NCBI RefSeq assembly: GCF_027587205.1
Contig: NZ_JAPDOD010000017.1
Span: 99,107 to 163,106, forward strand
Length of the DNA: 64,000 bases
Direction: 5' to 3'
Source: Solirubrobacter ginsenosidimutans
GTDB lineage: Bacteria; Actinomycetota; Thermoleophilia; Solirubrobacterales; Solirubrobacteraceae
The notes under the pieces are model-generated. The model saw nothing but the letters and a program-made list of their open reading frames with translations, was not told the DNA's origin and did not search any database. A program made the position numbers and the translations under genes. This document shows positions 1 to 7,215 of this stretch, piece after piece. Each line of letters begins with the position of its first letter. The stretch's first letter is position 1.

Positions 1-472
1 GCAAGGGACCCGTGTAGAGCGTGCCGTACGGCCGCCGCTCGGTGGTCGCCGGATGCCCTTCGTGGCCGTCCATCCTCGCCTCGTACTCGGTGGGCGAGAC
101 CGGGCGGATCGTCTCGCGCAGGAGCGAGGTCTGGGCCGCGACGTCCTCGACCGCGTCGATCTGGATGCGGGTGTCCTTGACGTAGCCGGAGAAGAGGCCG
201 TCGGCGGAGCTTGACCCGGCGGTCGCGGCCGCGGCCTGCAGTACGCCGAACGGCGCCGTGCGGTGGTTGTCGGAGGAGCCGGTGACGATCGCCAGCGACG
301 CGGCGAGCGCCGCCGTGGCGGTCACTGCGAGGGGGACGACGCGCCGGATGCGGCGCTTGGGCTTGGCACGCAGCTCGACGATCCGGAGCGCGGTGTCGGA
401 GAACGGCGGCGCCTCGCCCGCGTCGGCCACGATGTCTGCCGCCCGCAGGCGGTCGAGGATGTCAGCGGGCAT
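1..472 (-). CDS. Membrane-anchored partner protein of ECF sigma factor (partial, C-terminus beyond left edge)
   Basis: An open frame reads on the minus strand from an ATG at 472 to the window edge, giving about 157 residues without a stop. The N-terminus (MPADILDRLRAADIV) is cytosolic and polar. A basic stretch (KPKRRIRR) then precedes one hydrophobic helix at about residues 46-64, followed by an apparently extracytoplasmic part. The start overlaps the 3' end of the sigma gene by 11 nt, so the two are co-transcribed. A single-helix protein directly after an ECF sigma gene is usually an anti-sigma factor or a membrane protein of the CU044_5270 type. I see no zinc-binding HxxxCxxC motif, so a ZAS-type anti-sigma is not supported. 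The role as sigma regulator is inferred from position. Confidence 0.75.
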   Translation of the reverse strand, partial: MPADILDRLRAADIVADAGEAPPFSDTALRIVELRAKPKRRIRRVVPLAVTATAALAASLAIVTGSSDNHRTAPFGVLQAAAATAGSSSADGLFSGYVKDTRIQIDAVEDVAAQTSLLRETIRPVSPTEYEARMDGHEGHPATTERRPYGTLYTGPL

Positions 473-995
473 CGGAGAGCTCCTGGGTCGCGCGGATATG
501 GGGTGCGGGGACCGACGTGCGCTCGAGGGCACGTTCGAGCCGGCGGCGGGCGCGGTGGACGCGCATCGCGACGGTGGTGTCGCGGACGCCGAGCACTTCG
601 CCCGCCTCCTGGTGACTCAAGCCGTCCCAGGAGACGAGCAGCAGCACTTCGCGATCGTTGGCGGAGAGCGAGGCGAGCGCGCGGAGCACGCTGCCGTCGC
701 CGGGCTCCTGCGTGGCCGCCGCGCCGGCGTCGGCTTCGGCTTCGTTCGCGAGTCGTTCGTAGAGGGCGCGCTGACGCTTCGCGGTGCGGCGCCGGTTCGC
801 CAGCACCCGGCGGGCGGTGCCGAGCAGCCACGTCCGCGGCTGCGGCGGCAGCTCGCCCAGCCGGCGCCAGGCGATCACGAAGACGTCGGCGACGACCTCG
901 TCGGCCTCGTCTGCTCCGATCCGCCGCCGGACGTAGGCGCGGACCGCGCCGGCGTGCTCCAGATGCAGGCGCTGGAGCTGTGAGTCGTCGTCCAT
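462..995 (-). CDS. ECF-type RNA polymerase sigma-70 factor
   Basis: This 177-residue protein has the two-domain layout of extracytoplasmic-function sigma factors. Region 2 lies at about residues 10-75 (LEHAGAVRAYVRRRI, then ADEVVADVFVIAWRRL, which recognises the -10 element). After a linker comes region 4 at about 110-160 (LSANDREVLLLVSWDGLSHQE and GVRDTTVAMRVHRARRRL, a helix-turn-helix for the -35 element). I chose the ATG at 995 because it places MDDDSQLQRLH directly before region 2; an upstream in-frame start at 1115 would add an unrelated leader overlapping the divergent peroxidase gene. It overlaps the downstream membrane-protein gene by 11 nt. The stimulus cannot be read from the sequence; a divergent peroxidase gene makes oxidative stress possible but unproven. 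Confidence 0.9.
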   Translation of the reverse strand: MDDDSQLQRLHLEHAGAVRAYVRRRIGADEADEVVADVFVIAWRRLGELPPQPRTWLLGTARRVLANRRRTAKRQRALYERLANEAEADAGAAATQEPGDGSVLRALASLSANDREVLLLVSWDGLSHQEAGEVLGVRDTTVAMRVHRARRRLERALERTSVPAPHIRATQELSDAR

Positions 996-1065
996 GCCCC
1001 GTTCAGTGTCCCCCACCTCCGCGGTTCTAACGGGCACGGGAAACGTGCTCGGTAGGGTCCTTTCA

Positions 1066-1560
1066 ATGGCTTCAGTCTCGGAATGGTTCGCAGATCTCGA
1101 CGCGCTGGACGGCACCCCGCTGGACGCTCAGTTGCTCGACGGACGGGCGGTGCTGGTGGTCAACGTCGCCTCCAAGTGCGGGCTCACCCCGCAGTACGAG
1201 GGCCTCGAGCGGCTCCAACAGCGCTTCGGCGGCGAGCGCTTCACCGTGCTCGGCGTGCCGTGCAACCAGTTCGGCGGCCAGGAGCCCGGCACGTCGGAGG
1301 AGATCGCGACCTTCTGCTCGATGACCTACGGCGCGACCTTCCCACTGACGGCCAAGCTCGAGGTCAACGGCGAGGATCGGCACCCGCTCTACTCGCGTTT
1401 GACCGCCACGCCCGACGCCGAGGGCGAGGCCGGCGACATCCAGTGGAACTTCGAGAAGTTCCTGGTCTCGCCGGCGGGTGAGGTGCTCGCACGCTTCCGC
1501 CCGATGGTCGAACCGGAGGACGAGCGGGTGGTCGCGGCGATCGAGGGCGCGCTGAACTAG
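1066..1560 (+). CDS. Glutathione peroxidase family protein (Cys type)
   Basis: The 164-residue product is the usual length of bacterial, plant-like glutathione peroxidases, which reduce hydrogen and organic peroxides and in most bacteria take electrons from thioredoxin rather than glutathione. The peroxidatic residue is Cys38 in NVASKCGLTPQY. The second signature, GVPCNQFGGQEPG, carries the conserved Gln, and WNFEKFLV carries the Trp and Asn of the catalytic tetrad. No selenocysteine codon is present. The ATG at 1066 starts MASVSEWF, matching family N-termini. The gene diverges from the sigma operon, and its stop codon overlaps the stop of the convergent nitronate monooxygenase gene (1557-1560). 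No signal peptide is seen, so it is cytosolic. Confidence 0.93.
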   Translation: MASVSEWFADLDALDGTPLDAQLLDGRAVLVVNVASKCGLTPQYEGLERLQQRFGGERFTVLGVPCNQFGGQEPGTSEEIATFCSMTYGATFPLTAKLEVNGEDRHPLYSRLTATPDAEGEAGDIQWNFEKFLVSPAGEVLARFRPMVEPEDERVVAAIEGALN

Positions 1561-2555
1561 ACCGCGACGAGGCGGAGCAGCAGCTCGACGGCGTCCTGAT
1601 CCGGCTGCACCAGCGGTGCCGACTGGCCCGCCCAGTGGGCGCTGACGAGCGGCCGGGTGAGCATCGCCTGGTAGGGGAACGGCGCGCTGTCTGCGAGCCG
1701 GAAGTCGCTCGCGAGCGCGCGGGCGAGGCGGCCGGTGAAGGCCTTCGTCAGGCGGGTGTCGCGGGGGCCGTGGGACAGCGCCTCGCGGTGCGCGGGGCTC
1801 GCCGCCGACTGGCGGGTGGCGAGGAACGCCGTGCCCACCTGCACCGCCTCCGCCCCCAGCGCGAACGCCGCCGCGACCTGGCGCGCGTCGGCGATCCCGC
1901 CCGCCGCGATCACGGGCGCCTGGACGGCGTCGACCGTGGCCGGGACCAGCGCGAGCGTGCCGATCAGCGACTCACCGGGCGGGCGCAGGAAGGCGATCCG
2001 GTGCCCGCCCGCCTCGAAGCCTGAGGCGACGATCGCGTCCACCCCGGCCTCGTCGAGCGCGACCGCCTCGTCGACCGTGACCGCCGTCCCGATCGTCACG
2101 ATCCCCGCCTCGCGGCAGGCGTCGAGGATCCGCGCGTCGGGGACGCCGTAGACGAAGCTGAACACCGGCGGCCTCGACATGATCAAGGCCTCCGCGAGCA
2201 CGTCGAACGCGTAGGCCGATGGGCGGGGCCGCTCCGGCGGCGCCACGCCGGCGGCGTCGTAGAGCGGCCGCAGCCGTGCAACGGCGGCGTCCCAGTCGAA
2301 CGTCTCCTCCGGCACGTCGTGGGTCGACACCCACAGGTTCACGTTGAACGCGCGGTCGGTCCGCTCGCGGAGGGCCCGGATCGTCTCGGTCAGCTGCTCG
2401 GGGCTCAGGTGCTGCGCGCCGAACGAGCCGAGCCCGCCGGCGTTGGACACCGCGGCGGCGAGCTCGAGCGACGACAGCCCGCCGCCGAACGGCCCTTGGA
2501 TCACCGGATGGTCGAGCTGCAAGAGCTCCGAGACGCGCGTTCGCGGAAGGGTCAC
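1557..2555 (-). CDS. Nitronate monooxygenase / 2-nitropropane dioxygenase-like flavoprotein
   Basis: The protein has the TIM-barrel layout of FMN-dependent nitronate monooxygenases, which oxidise alkyl nitronates to carbonyl compounds and nitrite. The N-terminus VSELLQLDHPVIQGPFG, the NAGGLGSFG loop, the catalytic-His motif GFEAGGHRIAF and the phosphate-binding APVIAAGGIADARQ and AEAVQVGTAFL segments are all present in order. I prefer the GTG at 2555 (VTLPRTRVSELL) because it matches the usual family start; the frame is open to a GTG at 2612, which would add 19 residues. The gene is convergent with glutathione peroxidase. A hairpin repeat lies upstream of the start. Related enoyl reductases of the same fold cannot be excluded. 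Confidence 0.88.
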   Translation of the reverse strand: MTLPRTRVSELLQLDHPVIQGPFGGGLSSLELAAAVSNAGGLGSFGAQHLSPEQLTETIRALRERTDRAFNVNLWVSTHDVPEETFDWDAAVARLRPLYDAAGVAPPERPRPSAYAFDVLAEALIMSRPPVFSFVYGVPDARILDACREAGIVTIGTAVTVDEAVALDEAGVDAIVASGFEAGGHRIAFLRPPGESLIGTLALVPATVDAVQAPVIAAGGIADARQVAAAFALGAEAVQVGTAFLATRQSAASPAHREALSHGPRDTRLTKAFTGRLARALASDFRLADSAPFPYQAMLTRPLVSAHWAGQSAPLVQPDQDAVELLLRLVAV

Positions 2556-2625
2556 GCACGGGACGCTACGGGCTAGCGAGACAGAAGGGGCGTTCTCACG
2601 CGCCCCGATCACCCATCGGCGAGGC

Positions 2626-2721
2626 GGTGTGTGACCTGGCTATCGCTAGGCGCGAGCGAGGTAACACACCCCCATCAACGCGCCCGATCGAACAGCGCGA
2701 CCCTCAGTTGACGTTCGTCCC
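2626..2721. repeat. Non-coding hairpin repeat (member of interspersed family)
   Basis: The arms GGTGTGTGACCT (2626-2637) and AGGTAACACACC (2659-2670) pair at 11 of 12 positions. Inside them TCGCT and AGCGA form a second stem. The tail contains ATCGAACAG, as in the copy near 56440, and ends in CAGTTGACGTTCGTCCC (2705-2721), identical to 27220-27236. No coding signal is seen. It lies between the divergent nitronate monooxygenase and SDR genes, so part of it probably also serves as promoter region. Confidence 0.7.
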
Positions 2722-2755
2722 GAGTCGCGCGCTGGGTCCTGCTAGGAACTGCCAG

Positions 2756-3466
2756 GTGGACCTCCAACTCAATGGCCGCCGGGCGATCGTCACCGGCGGC
2801 AGCAAGGGCATCGGGCTGGCGACGGCGCGCGCCTTGGCCGCCGAGGGCGCGCGGGTGGCGGTCGTCGCCCGCGGGGTCGAAGCGCTCGGCGCCGCCGCCC
2901 GCGAACTCGGCGGGATCGCCGTGCCCGCCGACACCGGCTCCGACGAGTCGGTCACCGCGATGGTCGCGGCGGTCGTCGAGACGTTCGGCGGCGTCGACAT
3001 CCTCGTCAACGCCGCCGCCAATGTGAACCAGGGCGGATTCGGCGAGGAGACGCTCGAGGAGCAGCTCAACGTCAAGGTGCGCGGCTACCTGCGGTGCGCT
3101 CGGGCGGTCGCGCCGTACATGGTCGGACAGGGCTGGGGACGGATCATCAACGTCTCCGGGCTCGCCGCCCGTCAGACCGGCTCGGTCGTCGGGTCGGTGC
3201 GCAACGTCGCCGTCGCCGCGTTGACGAAGAACCTCGCGGACGAGCTCGGTCCGGCCGGGATCAATGTCACCGTCGTCCATCCCGGGCCGACGATCACCGA
3301 GCGCCAGCCGCCCGCCTCCGCGGTCGCACACGTCTCGATCGGTCGCGCGATCACCGCCGCCGAGGTCGCCGACGTGATCACGTTCCTCGCCAGCCCGCGG
3401 AGCGTGTCGATCAACGGCGACGCGATCGCGGTGGGCGGCGGAACCAAGGGCGCGATTCACTACTAG
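2756..3466 (+). CDS. SDR-family protein with degenerate catalytic motif
   Basis: This 236-residue Rossmann-fold protein belongs to the short-chain dehydrogenase/reductase superfamily. The cofactor loop TGGSKGIG (residues 13-20) and the NAAAN segment are intact. The catalytic YxxxK is not: aligned on the conserved AALTKNLADELG helix, the Tyr position is Gly146 and the Lys position is Asn150 (GSVRN). Ser134 is present. It therefore probably binds NAD(P) but may not act as a normal dehydrogenase. The GTG at 2756 follows AGGA and gives MDLQLNGRRAIVTGG; upstream in-frame codons read into the repeat element. The stop is 2 nt before the enoyl-CoA hydratase-like gene, so the two are coupled and may act on one acyl-CoA or lactone-like substrate. 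Confidence 0.85.
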   Translation: MDLQLNGRRAIVTGGSKGIGLATARALAAEGARVAVVARGVEALGAAARELGGIAVPADTGSDESVTAMVAAVVETFGGVDILVNAAANVNQGGFGEETLEEQLNVKVRGYLRCARAVAPYMVGQGWGRIINVSGLAARQTGSVVGSVRNVAVAALTKNLADELGPAGINVTVVHPGPTITERQPPASAVAHVSIGRAITAAEVADVITFLASPRSVSINGDAIAVGGGTKGAIHY

Positions 3467-3468
3467 CC

Positions 3469-4239
3469 ATGGGCTTCCACCGCACCGACGACGGGCCGCT
3501 GGCCGTGCTCACGCTCGACCACGGCGACCTGAACCTGTTCGACCACGGCGTCTTCGAGTCATTCATCGACGCCGTGGACGCGCTCGACGCGGACCCGCCG
3601 CGCGCGCTGTTGCTGCACGCGAGCGGGCGGGTGGTGTCGGCCGGCGTGGACGTGCACGAGTTCGACGGGCTCGCCCCACGCGACGCCGCGATCCTGTGGC
3701 GGCGATTGATCCGCGCCGCGCAGGCGCTGGAGGATCTCCCCTGCCCGACGGTCTTCGCCGCGCACGGGCTGTGCCTCACGGCGGCGTTCGAGATCGCGCT
3801 CGCGTGCGACCTGCTGATCGCCGCGACGAGCGCGCGGTTCGGCCTGGTCGAGACGGTCGTCGGCCTGACGCCGAGCATGGGCGGCCCGCAGCGGCTGACC
3901 GAGCGGGCCGGCCCGGCGCGGGCGCGACAGCTCGTCTACACCGGCGAGCTGTTCGACGCGCAGACGCTCGCCGAGTGGGGCGTCGTGACCCAGATCCTTC
4001 CCGACGACACGTTCGCCGACGACGCGCGCGCCGTGGCGCTGAAGCTCGCGAACGGCCCGACGCGCGCCCACGCCGCCACCAAGCGCCTGGTCCGCACCGC
4101 CGCCGACCACGGCGTGCGGGCGGCCGACGCGCTGGTCCCCGATGTCTCGGCTCCCCTGTTCGACACCGAGGACCTGCGCGGCGCGGTCGCCTCCTTCCTC
4201 AAGGACGGCCCGGGCAAGGCGAGCTACTCGGGACTGTGA
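3469..4239 (+). CDS. Enoyl-CoA hydratase/isomerase (crotonase superfamily)
   Basis: The 256-residue protein has the crotonase fold that stabilises acyl-CoA enolates. The first oxyanion-hole segment is VVSAGVDVHEF, and the second lies in FAAHGLCLTAAFEIALACD. The two Glu positions used by hydratases appear to be kept, in AAFEIALACD and in FGLVETVVGLTPSMGG. It starts 2 nt after the SDR-like gene and is certainly co-transcribed with it. Its 3' end overlaps the convergent universal stress protein gene by 16 nt. The N-terminal part is shorter and less typical than in beta-oxidation enzymes (DDGPLAVLTLDHGDLN), so the precise reaction (hydration, isomerisation or hydrolysis) is not assignable. Confidence 0.88.
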   Translation: MGFHRTDDGPLAVLTLDHGDLNLFDHGVFESFIDAVDALDADPPRALLLHASGRVVSAGVDVHEFDGLAPRDAAILWRRLIRAAQALEDLPCPTVFAAHGLCLTAAFEIALACDLLIAATSARFGLVETVVGLTPSMGGPQRLTERAGPARARQLVYTGELFDAQTLAEWGVVTQILPDDTFADDARAVALKLANGPTRAHAATKRLVRTAADHGVRAADALVPDVSAPLFDTEDLRGAVASFLKDGPGKASYSGL

Positions 4240-4724
4240 GTCTCCTTCGGCGCGTGCGCGACGAACACGGCGATGTCAGCGTGGTGCAGGACGTAGCTGG
4301 AGACGCTGCCCATCAGCGCGCCGACCCGCCCGACGCCGCGGGCGCCGAGGATGATCGCGTCGTAGTCGCCTTCCTTGGCCGCCTTGACGATCTCGCAGCC
4401 GGCCTTCCCGCGCCGGTAGAGCGTGTGCACTGAGATGTCGGCCGGGATCCGGGCGAGCGTGTCCTTCAGGCGCTGGCCCGCGTCCTCGTCGACGGTGTTC
4501 TGGTCGAAGGTGCCGGCGACCGGCACCGACCAGCTCGCCGGGCTCGAGGCGAGGTCCGGGCCGACGGTGAGCAGCGTGACCGTGGCGTTGTCGCGCCGCG
4601 CGACGGTGATCGCCCCGGTCAGGGCGAGCTCGGCGTTGGCCGAGCCGTCGATCGCGACGAGGATGCGGTGCAGCTTGAGCTCGCCGAGCATCTTCGCGGG
4701 CTCTGGGACGGTGGCGACGCTCAT
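4224..4724 (-). CDS. Universal stress protein (UspA family)
   Basis: The 166-residue single-domain protein starts with about 18 extra residues and then the UspA core (HRILVAIDGSANAELAL). The ATP-binding signature near the C-terminus is complete: ILGARGVGRVGALMGSVSSY fits G-x2-G-x9-G-S. Such ATP-binding USPs act in the cytoplasm in stress survival, with no fixed enzymatic reaction. It is the last gene of the marR-exporter-usp operon; its ATG overlaps the exporter stop (4721-4724, ATGA). Co-transcription with an exporter suggests induction by the same toxic ligand that releases the MarR repressor. Confidence 0.92.
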   Translation of the reverse strand: MSVATVPEPAKMLGELKLHRILVAIDGSANAELALTGAITVARRDNATVTLLTVGPDLASSPASWSVPVAGTFDQNTVDEDAGQRLKDTLARIPADISVHTLYRRGKAGCEIVKAAKEGDYDAIILGARGVGRVGALMGSVSSYVLHHADIAVFVAHAPKETHSPE

Positions 4725-6331
4725 GGTGTCGCTCCTTCTTGGTGGTGGGTTGGCTCCGACGCCCGCTCGCGGGCGATGTCGATCCCGCTCTTGCCGCCGA
4801 GCGGCACTTCGCGCAACAGCGCGACCGCGGCGAGGGCGACGAGCCCGAGCGGCGCCGCGAAGAGGAAGATCTCGCCCACGCCGGTGCCGTAGGCGTGCTC
4901 GATCACGTGGGCGACCGGCGCCGGGAGCGAGCGCACGTCGGGCACCTGATCGGCGCCGGCGGTCGTGTGCAGGCCCTGGGCCGCGAGGCCGGAGGTGATC
5001 GTGCTGCTGGCGTGGGTGGCGAGCAGGGCGCCGAGGACGCTCACGCCGATCGCGCCGCCGAGCGACCGGAAGAAGGCGACGAGCGAGGAACCGGCGCCGA
5101 TGTCCTCGTAGCGGACCGTGTTCTGCACGACCAGCACGAGGTTCTGCATCAGCATGCCGACGCCCGCGCCGACCAGCAGCATGAACACGCCCAGCTCGAC
5201 CAAGCTGGTGGTCTCGTCGAGCGTCCCCATCAGGCCGAGCCCGGCCGTCAGCAGCACCGCGCCGAGTACGAGAAAGCGCTTGTAGCGGCCGGTGCGGGAC
5301 ACGAGCCGCCCGATGAAGGTCGAGGCCAGGAAGAGGCCGATGACCATCGGGATCGTCAGCAGGCCGGATTCGGTCGGCGACTTGCCGCGCGCGATCTGCA
5401 TGTACTGGCTGAGGAACACGGTCGTGCCGAAGATCGCGATGCCGACGGCGATGCTCGCGATCACGGCCAGCACGACGCTGCGGTTGGCGAAGAGGCGCAA
5501 CGGGATCAGCGGCTCGGGCGAGCGTCGCATCGACAGCACTGCGCCGACGCAGAGAACGACGCCGAGCACCACGAGCACCGCGCTCTGCCACGAGACCCAG
5601 TCGAACTGCTGGCCCGCCAGCGAGACCCAGATGAGCAGCGATGACACCCCGCCGGCGATGAGCGTCGCGCCCGCGTAGTCGATCTTCGCCTCGCGGCGAC
5701 GACGGGGCAGGTGCAGCGTCTTCTGCAGCAGCGCGAAGGCGGCCACCGCGAAGGGGACGCCGATGTAGAAGCACCAGCGCCAGCCGAGACCGTCGGTGAC
5801 GACACCGCCGATCAGCGGGCCGGCGACGGTGCCCACCCCGAACACCGCGCCGAGATAGCCCGCGTAGCGGCCACGTTCGCGCGGGGACACGAGGTCGGAC
5901 AGGATCACCTGCACCAGCGCGGTGAGCCCGCCCACCCCGATCCCCTGCACGACGCGGCACGCGATCAGGAAGCTCGTGGACTGCGAGAGGCCGGCCAGGA
6001 TCGACCCGCCCACGTACAGCACGAGCCCGGTCTGAACCAAGAGCTTGCGATCGAAGAGGTCTGAGAGCTTGCCCCAGATCGGCGTCGTGACGGTCAGTGC
6101 CAGCAGCGTCGATGTCACCACCCACGTGTACGCCGACTGCGAGCCGCCGAGGTCGCCGATGATCCGCGGCAGCGCGGTCGAGACCACCGTGCTCGAAAGG
6201 ATCGCGACGAACATCGCGAGCAGCAGGCCGGACAGCGCCTCGAGCACCGCACGGTGAGACATCGCCGGCGGACCGCCGTCCCCAGGCGGCGGTCCGACGA
6301 CGATCGTGGGTGCCTCGGTGGTAGCGCTCAT
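4721..6331 (-). CDS. DHA2-type MFS multidrug exporter (EmrB/QacA family)
   Basis: The 536-residue membrane protein has about 14 predicted transmembrane helices, the number typical of drug:H+ antiporter-2 exporters. TM1 carries FVAILSSTVVSTALPRI, close to the DHA2 motif D1. The cytoplasmic loop motif A is GKLSDLFDRK, and motif C-like glycine/proline-rich sequence follows (GVGTVAGPLIGGVV). It should export hydrophobic drugs or metabolites using the proton gradient. The start overlaps the MarR stop and the end overlaps the USP start, so the three genes form one tight operon. Expression is likely controlled by the adjacent MarR regulator. The substrate cannot be inferred. Confidence 0.92.
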   Translation of the reverse strand: MSATTEAPTIVVGPPPGDGGPPAMSHRAVLEALSGLLLAMFVAILSSTVVSTALPRIIGDLGGSQSAYTWVVTSTLLALTVTTPIWGKLSDLFDRKLLVQTGLVLYVGGSILAGLSQSTSFLIACRVVQGIGVGGLTALVQVILSDLVSPRERGRYAGYLGAVFGVGTVAGPLIGGVVTDGLGWRWCFYIGVPFAVAAFALLQKTLHLPRRRREAKIDYAGATLIAGGVSSLLIWVSLAGQQFDWVSWQSAVLVVLGVVLCVGAVLSMRRSPEPLIPLRLFANRSVVLAVIASIAVGIAIFGTTVFLSQYMQIARGKSPTESGLLTIPMVIGLFLASTFIGRLVSRTGRYKRFLVLGAVLLTAGLGLMGTLDETTSLVELGVFMLLVGAGVGMLMQNLVLVVQNTVRYEDIGAGSSLVAFFRSLGGAIGVSVLGALLATHASSTITSGLAAQGLHTTAGADQVPDVRSLPAPVAHVIEHAYGTGVGEIFLFAAPLGLVALAAVALLREVPLGGKSGIDIARERASEPTHHQEGATP

Positions 6332-6783
6332 GCGGCATGCTCCTGGCGGGTCGGCAGCGATGCCACCGTCGCGAAGTCCTCACGGAGCCGCTCGAGCTGG
6401 GAGGCGAGCCCGGCGATCTCCTCGTCCGACCACCCGCTCAGGGCGCTGGTCGCGGTGGCGACCATGCGGCGGTGCGAGTCGGTGAGCACGCGCGTGCCGC
6501 TCTCCGTCGGCCGCAGGCGCGTGGCGCGGCGGTCGTCCGGGTCCGGCTCGCGCTCCACGTAGCCGGCGAGCACGAGCGCGGCCACCTGCCGGCTGGCCAC
6601 CGACAGGTCCACGCTCAACTGGTCGGCCACCTCGCTCACCCGCACGTGCCCTTCGCGCTGGATCACGGCGAGGGCGGTGAAGCCCTGCGAGCCGAGTTCC
6701 GCAAGCGCATGGCGCGCGATCGACCGCTGCACCAGGCCGAGCCGGTAGAGGGCGATGACGAGATCTTCGGAGGGCGCTGACAT
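6328..6783 (-). CDS. MarR-family transcriptional regulator
   Basis: The 151-residue winged-helix protein has the MarR layout: a dimerisation helix at the start (VIALYRLGLVQRSI), the recognition helix region VSEVADQLSVDLSVASRQVA, and the wing with the classic DPDDRRATRLRPTESG. It heads the operon, with the exporter gene overlapping its stop (ATGA, 6328-6331). A -10-like TATAAT and an inverted repeat CTTGC-N5-GCAAG lie within 35 bp upstream, so it probably represses its own operon and is released by a ligand exported by the MFS protein. Confidence 0.93.
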   Translation of the reverse strand: MSAPSEDLVIALYRLGLVQRSIARHALAELGSQGFTALAVIQREGHVRVSEVADQLSVDLSVASRQVAALVLAGYVEREPDPDDRRATRLRPTESGTRVLTDSHRRMVATATSALSGWSDEEIAGLASQLERLREDFATVASLPTRQEHAA

Positions 6784-6794
6784 CTTGGAAGTTA

Positions 6795-6840
6795 CTTGCT
6801 TTCTGCAAGCAATTATAGCGCGATGTGTCTACCTTGCCAG
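6795..6840 (-). promoter_or_regulatory. Promoter and MarR operator of the marR-exporter-usp operon
   Basis: On the minus strand a perfect -10 TATAAT (6817-6812) follows a weak -35-like CTGGCA (6840-6835) at 17-bp spacing. Just downstream, covering the expected start of transcription, lies the inverted repeat CTTGC-N5-GCAAG (6795-6809). A dyad over the +1 region is the usual position for an autorepressing MarR protein. Binding itself is inferred. Confidence 0.6.
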
Positions 6841-7215
6841 CGCGTGTTCCTGCTGTTGAAGCTGATCCGGCCGTTCCTGGTCCTCGTCGTCCTCGTCGGC
6901 GTGTACCTGTTCGCGCCCGCGATCGGCAGCGTCAACGGCAAGACGCTGCACCGCGGCGTGGTGAAGGGCGTCGGCGGCACGGCCGACGTCGGCTCCAAGA
7001 AATGCTCCAAGCGCGGATCGGTGACGTGGCGCTGCCGCGTCTACGAGAAGGGCGGCAGCGATCCGGTCACCTACACGGTGCGGATGCGCGACCGCCGGTG
7101 CTGGTCGGCCCGGCGCGCGAGCGCGTACACCGCCGAGGGCGACCCGCTCGCCTTGCGGGCGAGCGGCTGCCTGCGCCTGCGCGACCAGGTCTACGCGTTG
7201 GCGGGGATCGGGTAG
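6823..7215 (+). CDS. Small membrane-anchored or secreted protein of unknown function
   Basis: I do not recognise this 130-residue protein. It begins with a short basic segment and one strong hydrophobic helix at about residues 8-33 (FLLLKLIRPFLVLVVLVGVY), which may be an uncleaved anchor or signal peptide. The rest is basic and contains several cysteines (KKCSKRG, WRCRV, RRCWSARR, GCLRLR), suggesting disulfides outside the membrane. I chose the ATG at 6823; a GTG at 6844 would remove seven residues. The 5' end lies inside the divergent marR promoter, and the 3' end overlaps the convergent peptidase gene by 25 nt. Confidence 0.6.
   Translation: MCLPCQRVFLLLKLIRPFLVLVVLVGVYLFAPAIGSVNGKTLHRGVVKGVGGTADVGSKKCSKRGSVTWRCRVYEKGGSDPVTYTVRMRDRRCWSARRASAYTAEGDPLALRASGCLRLRDQVYALAGIG

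Noticed and set aside
6823..7215. Rejecting the small membrane protein as a chance frame.
   Set aside because: I kept it, at lower confidence, because of the clear membrane helix and cysteine pattern and because it fills an otherwise empty stretch.
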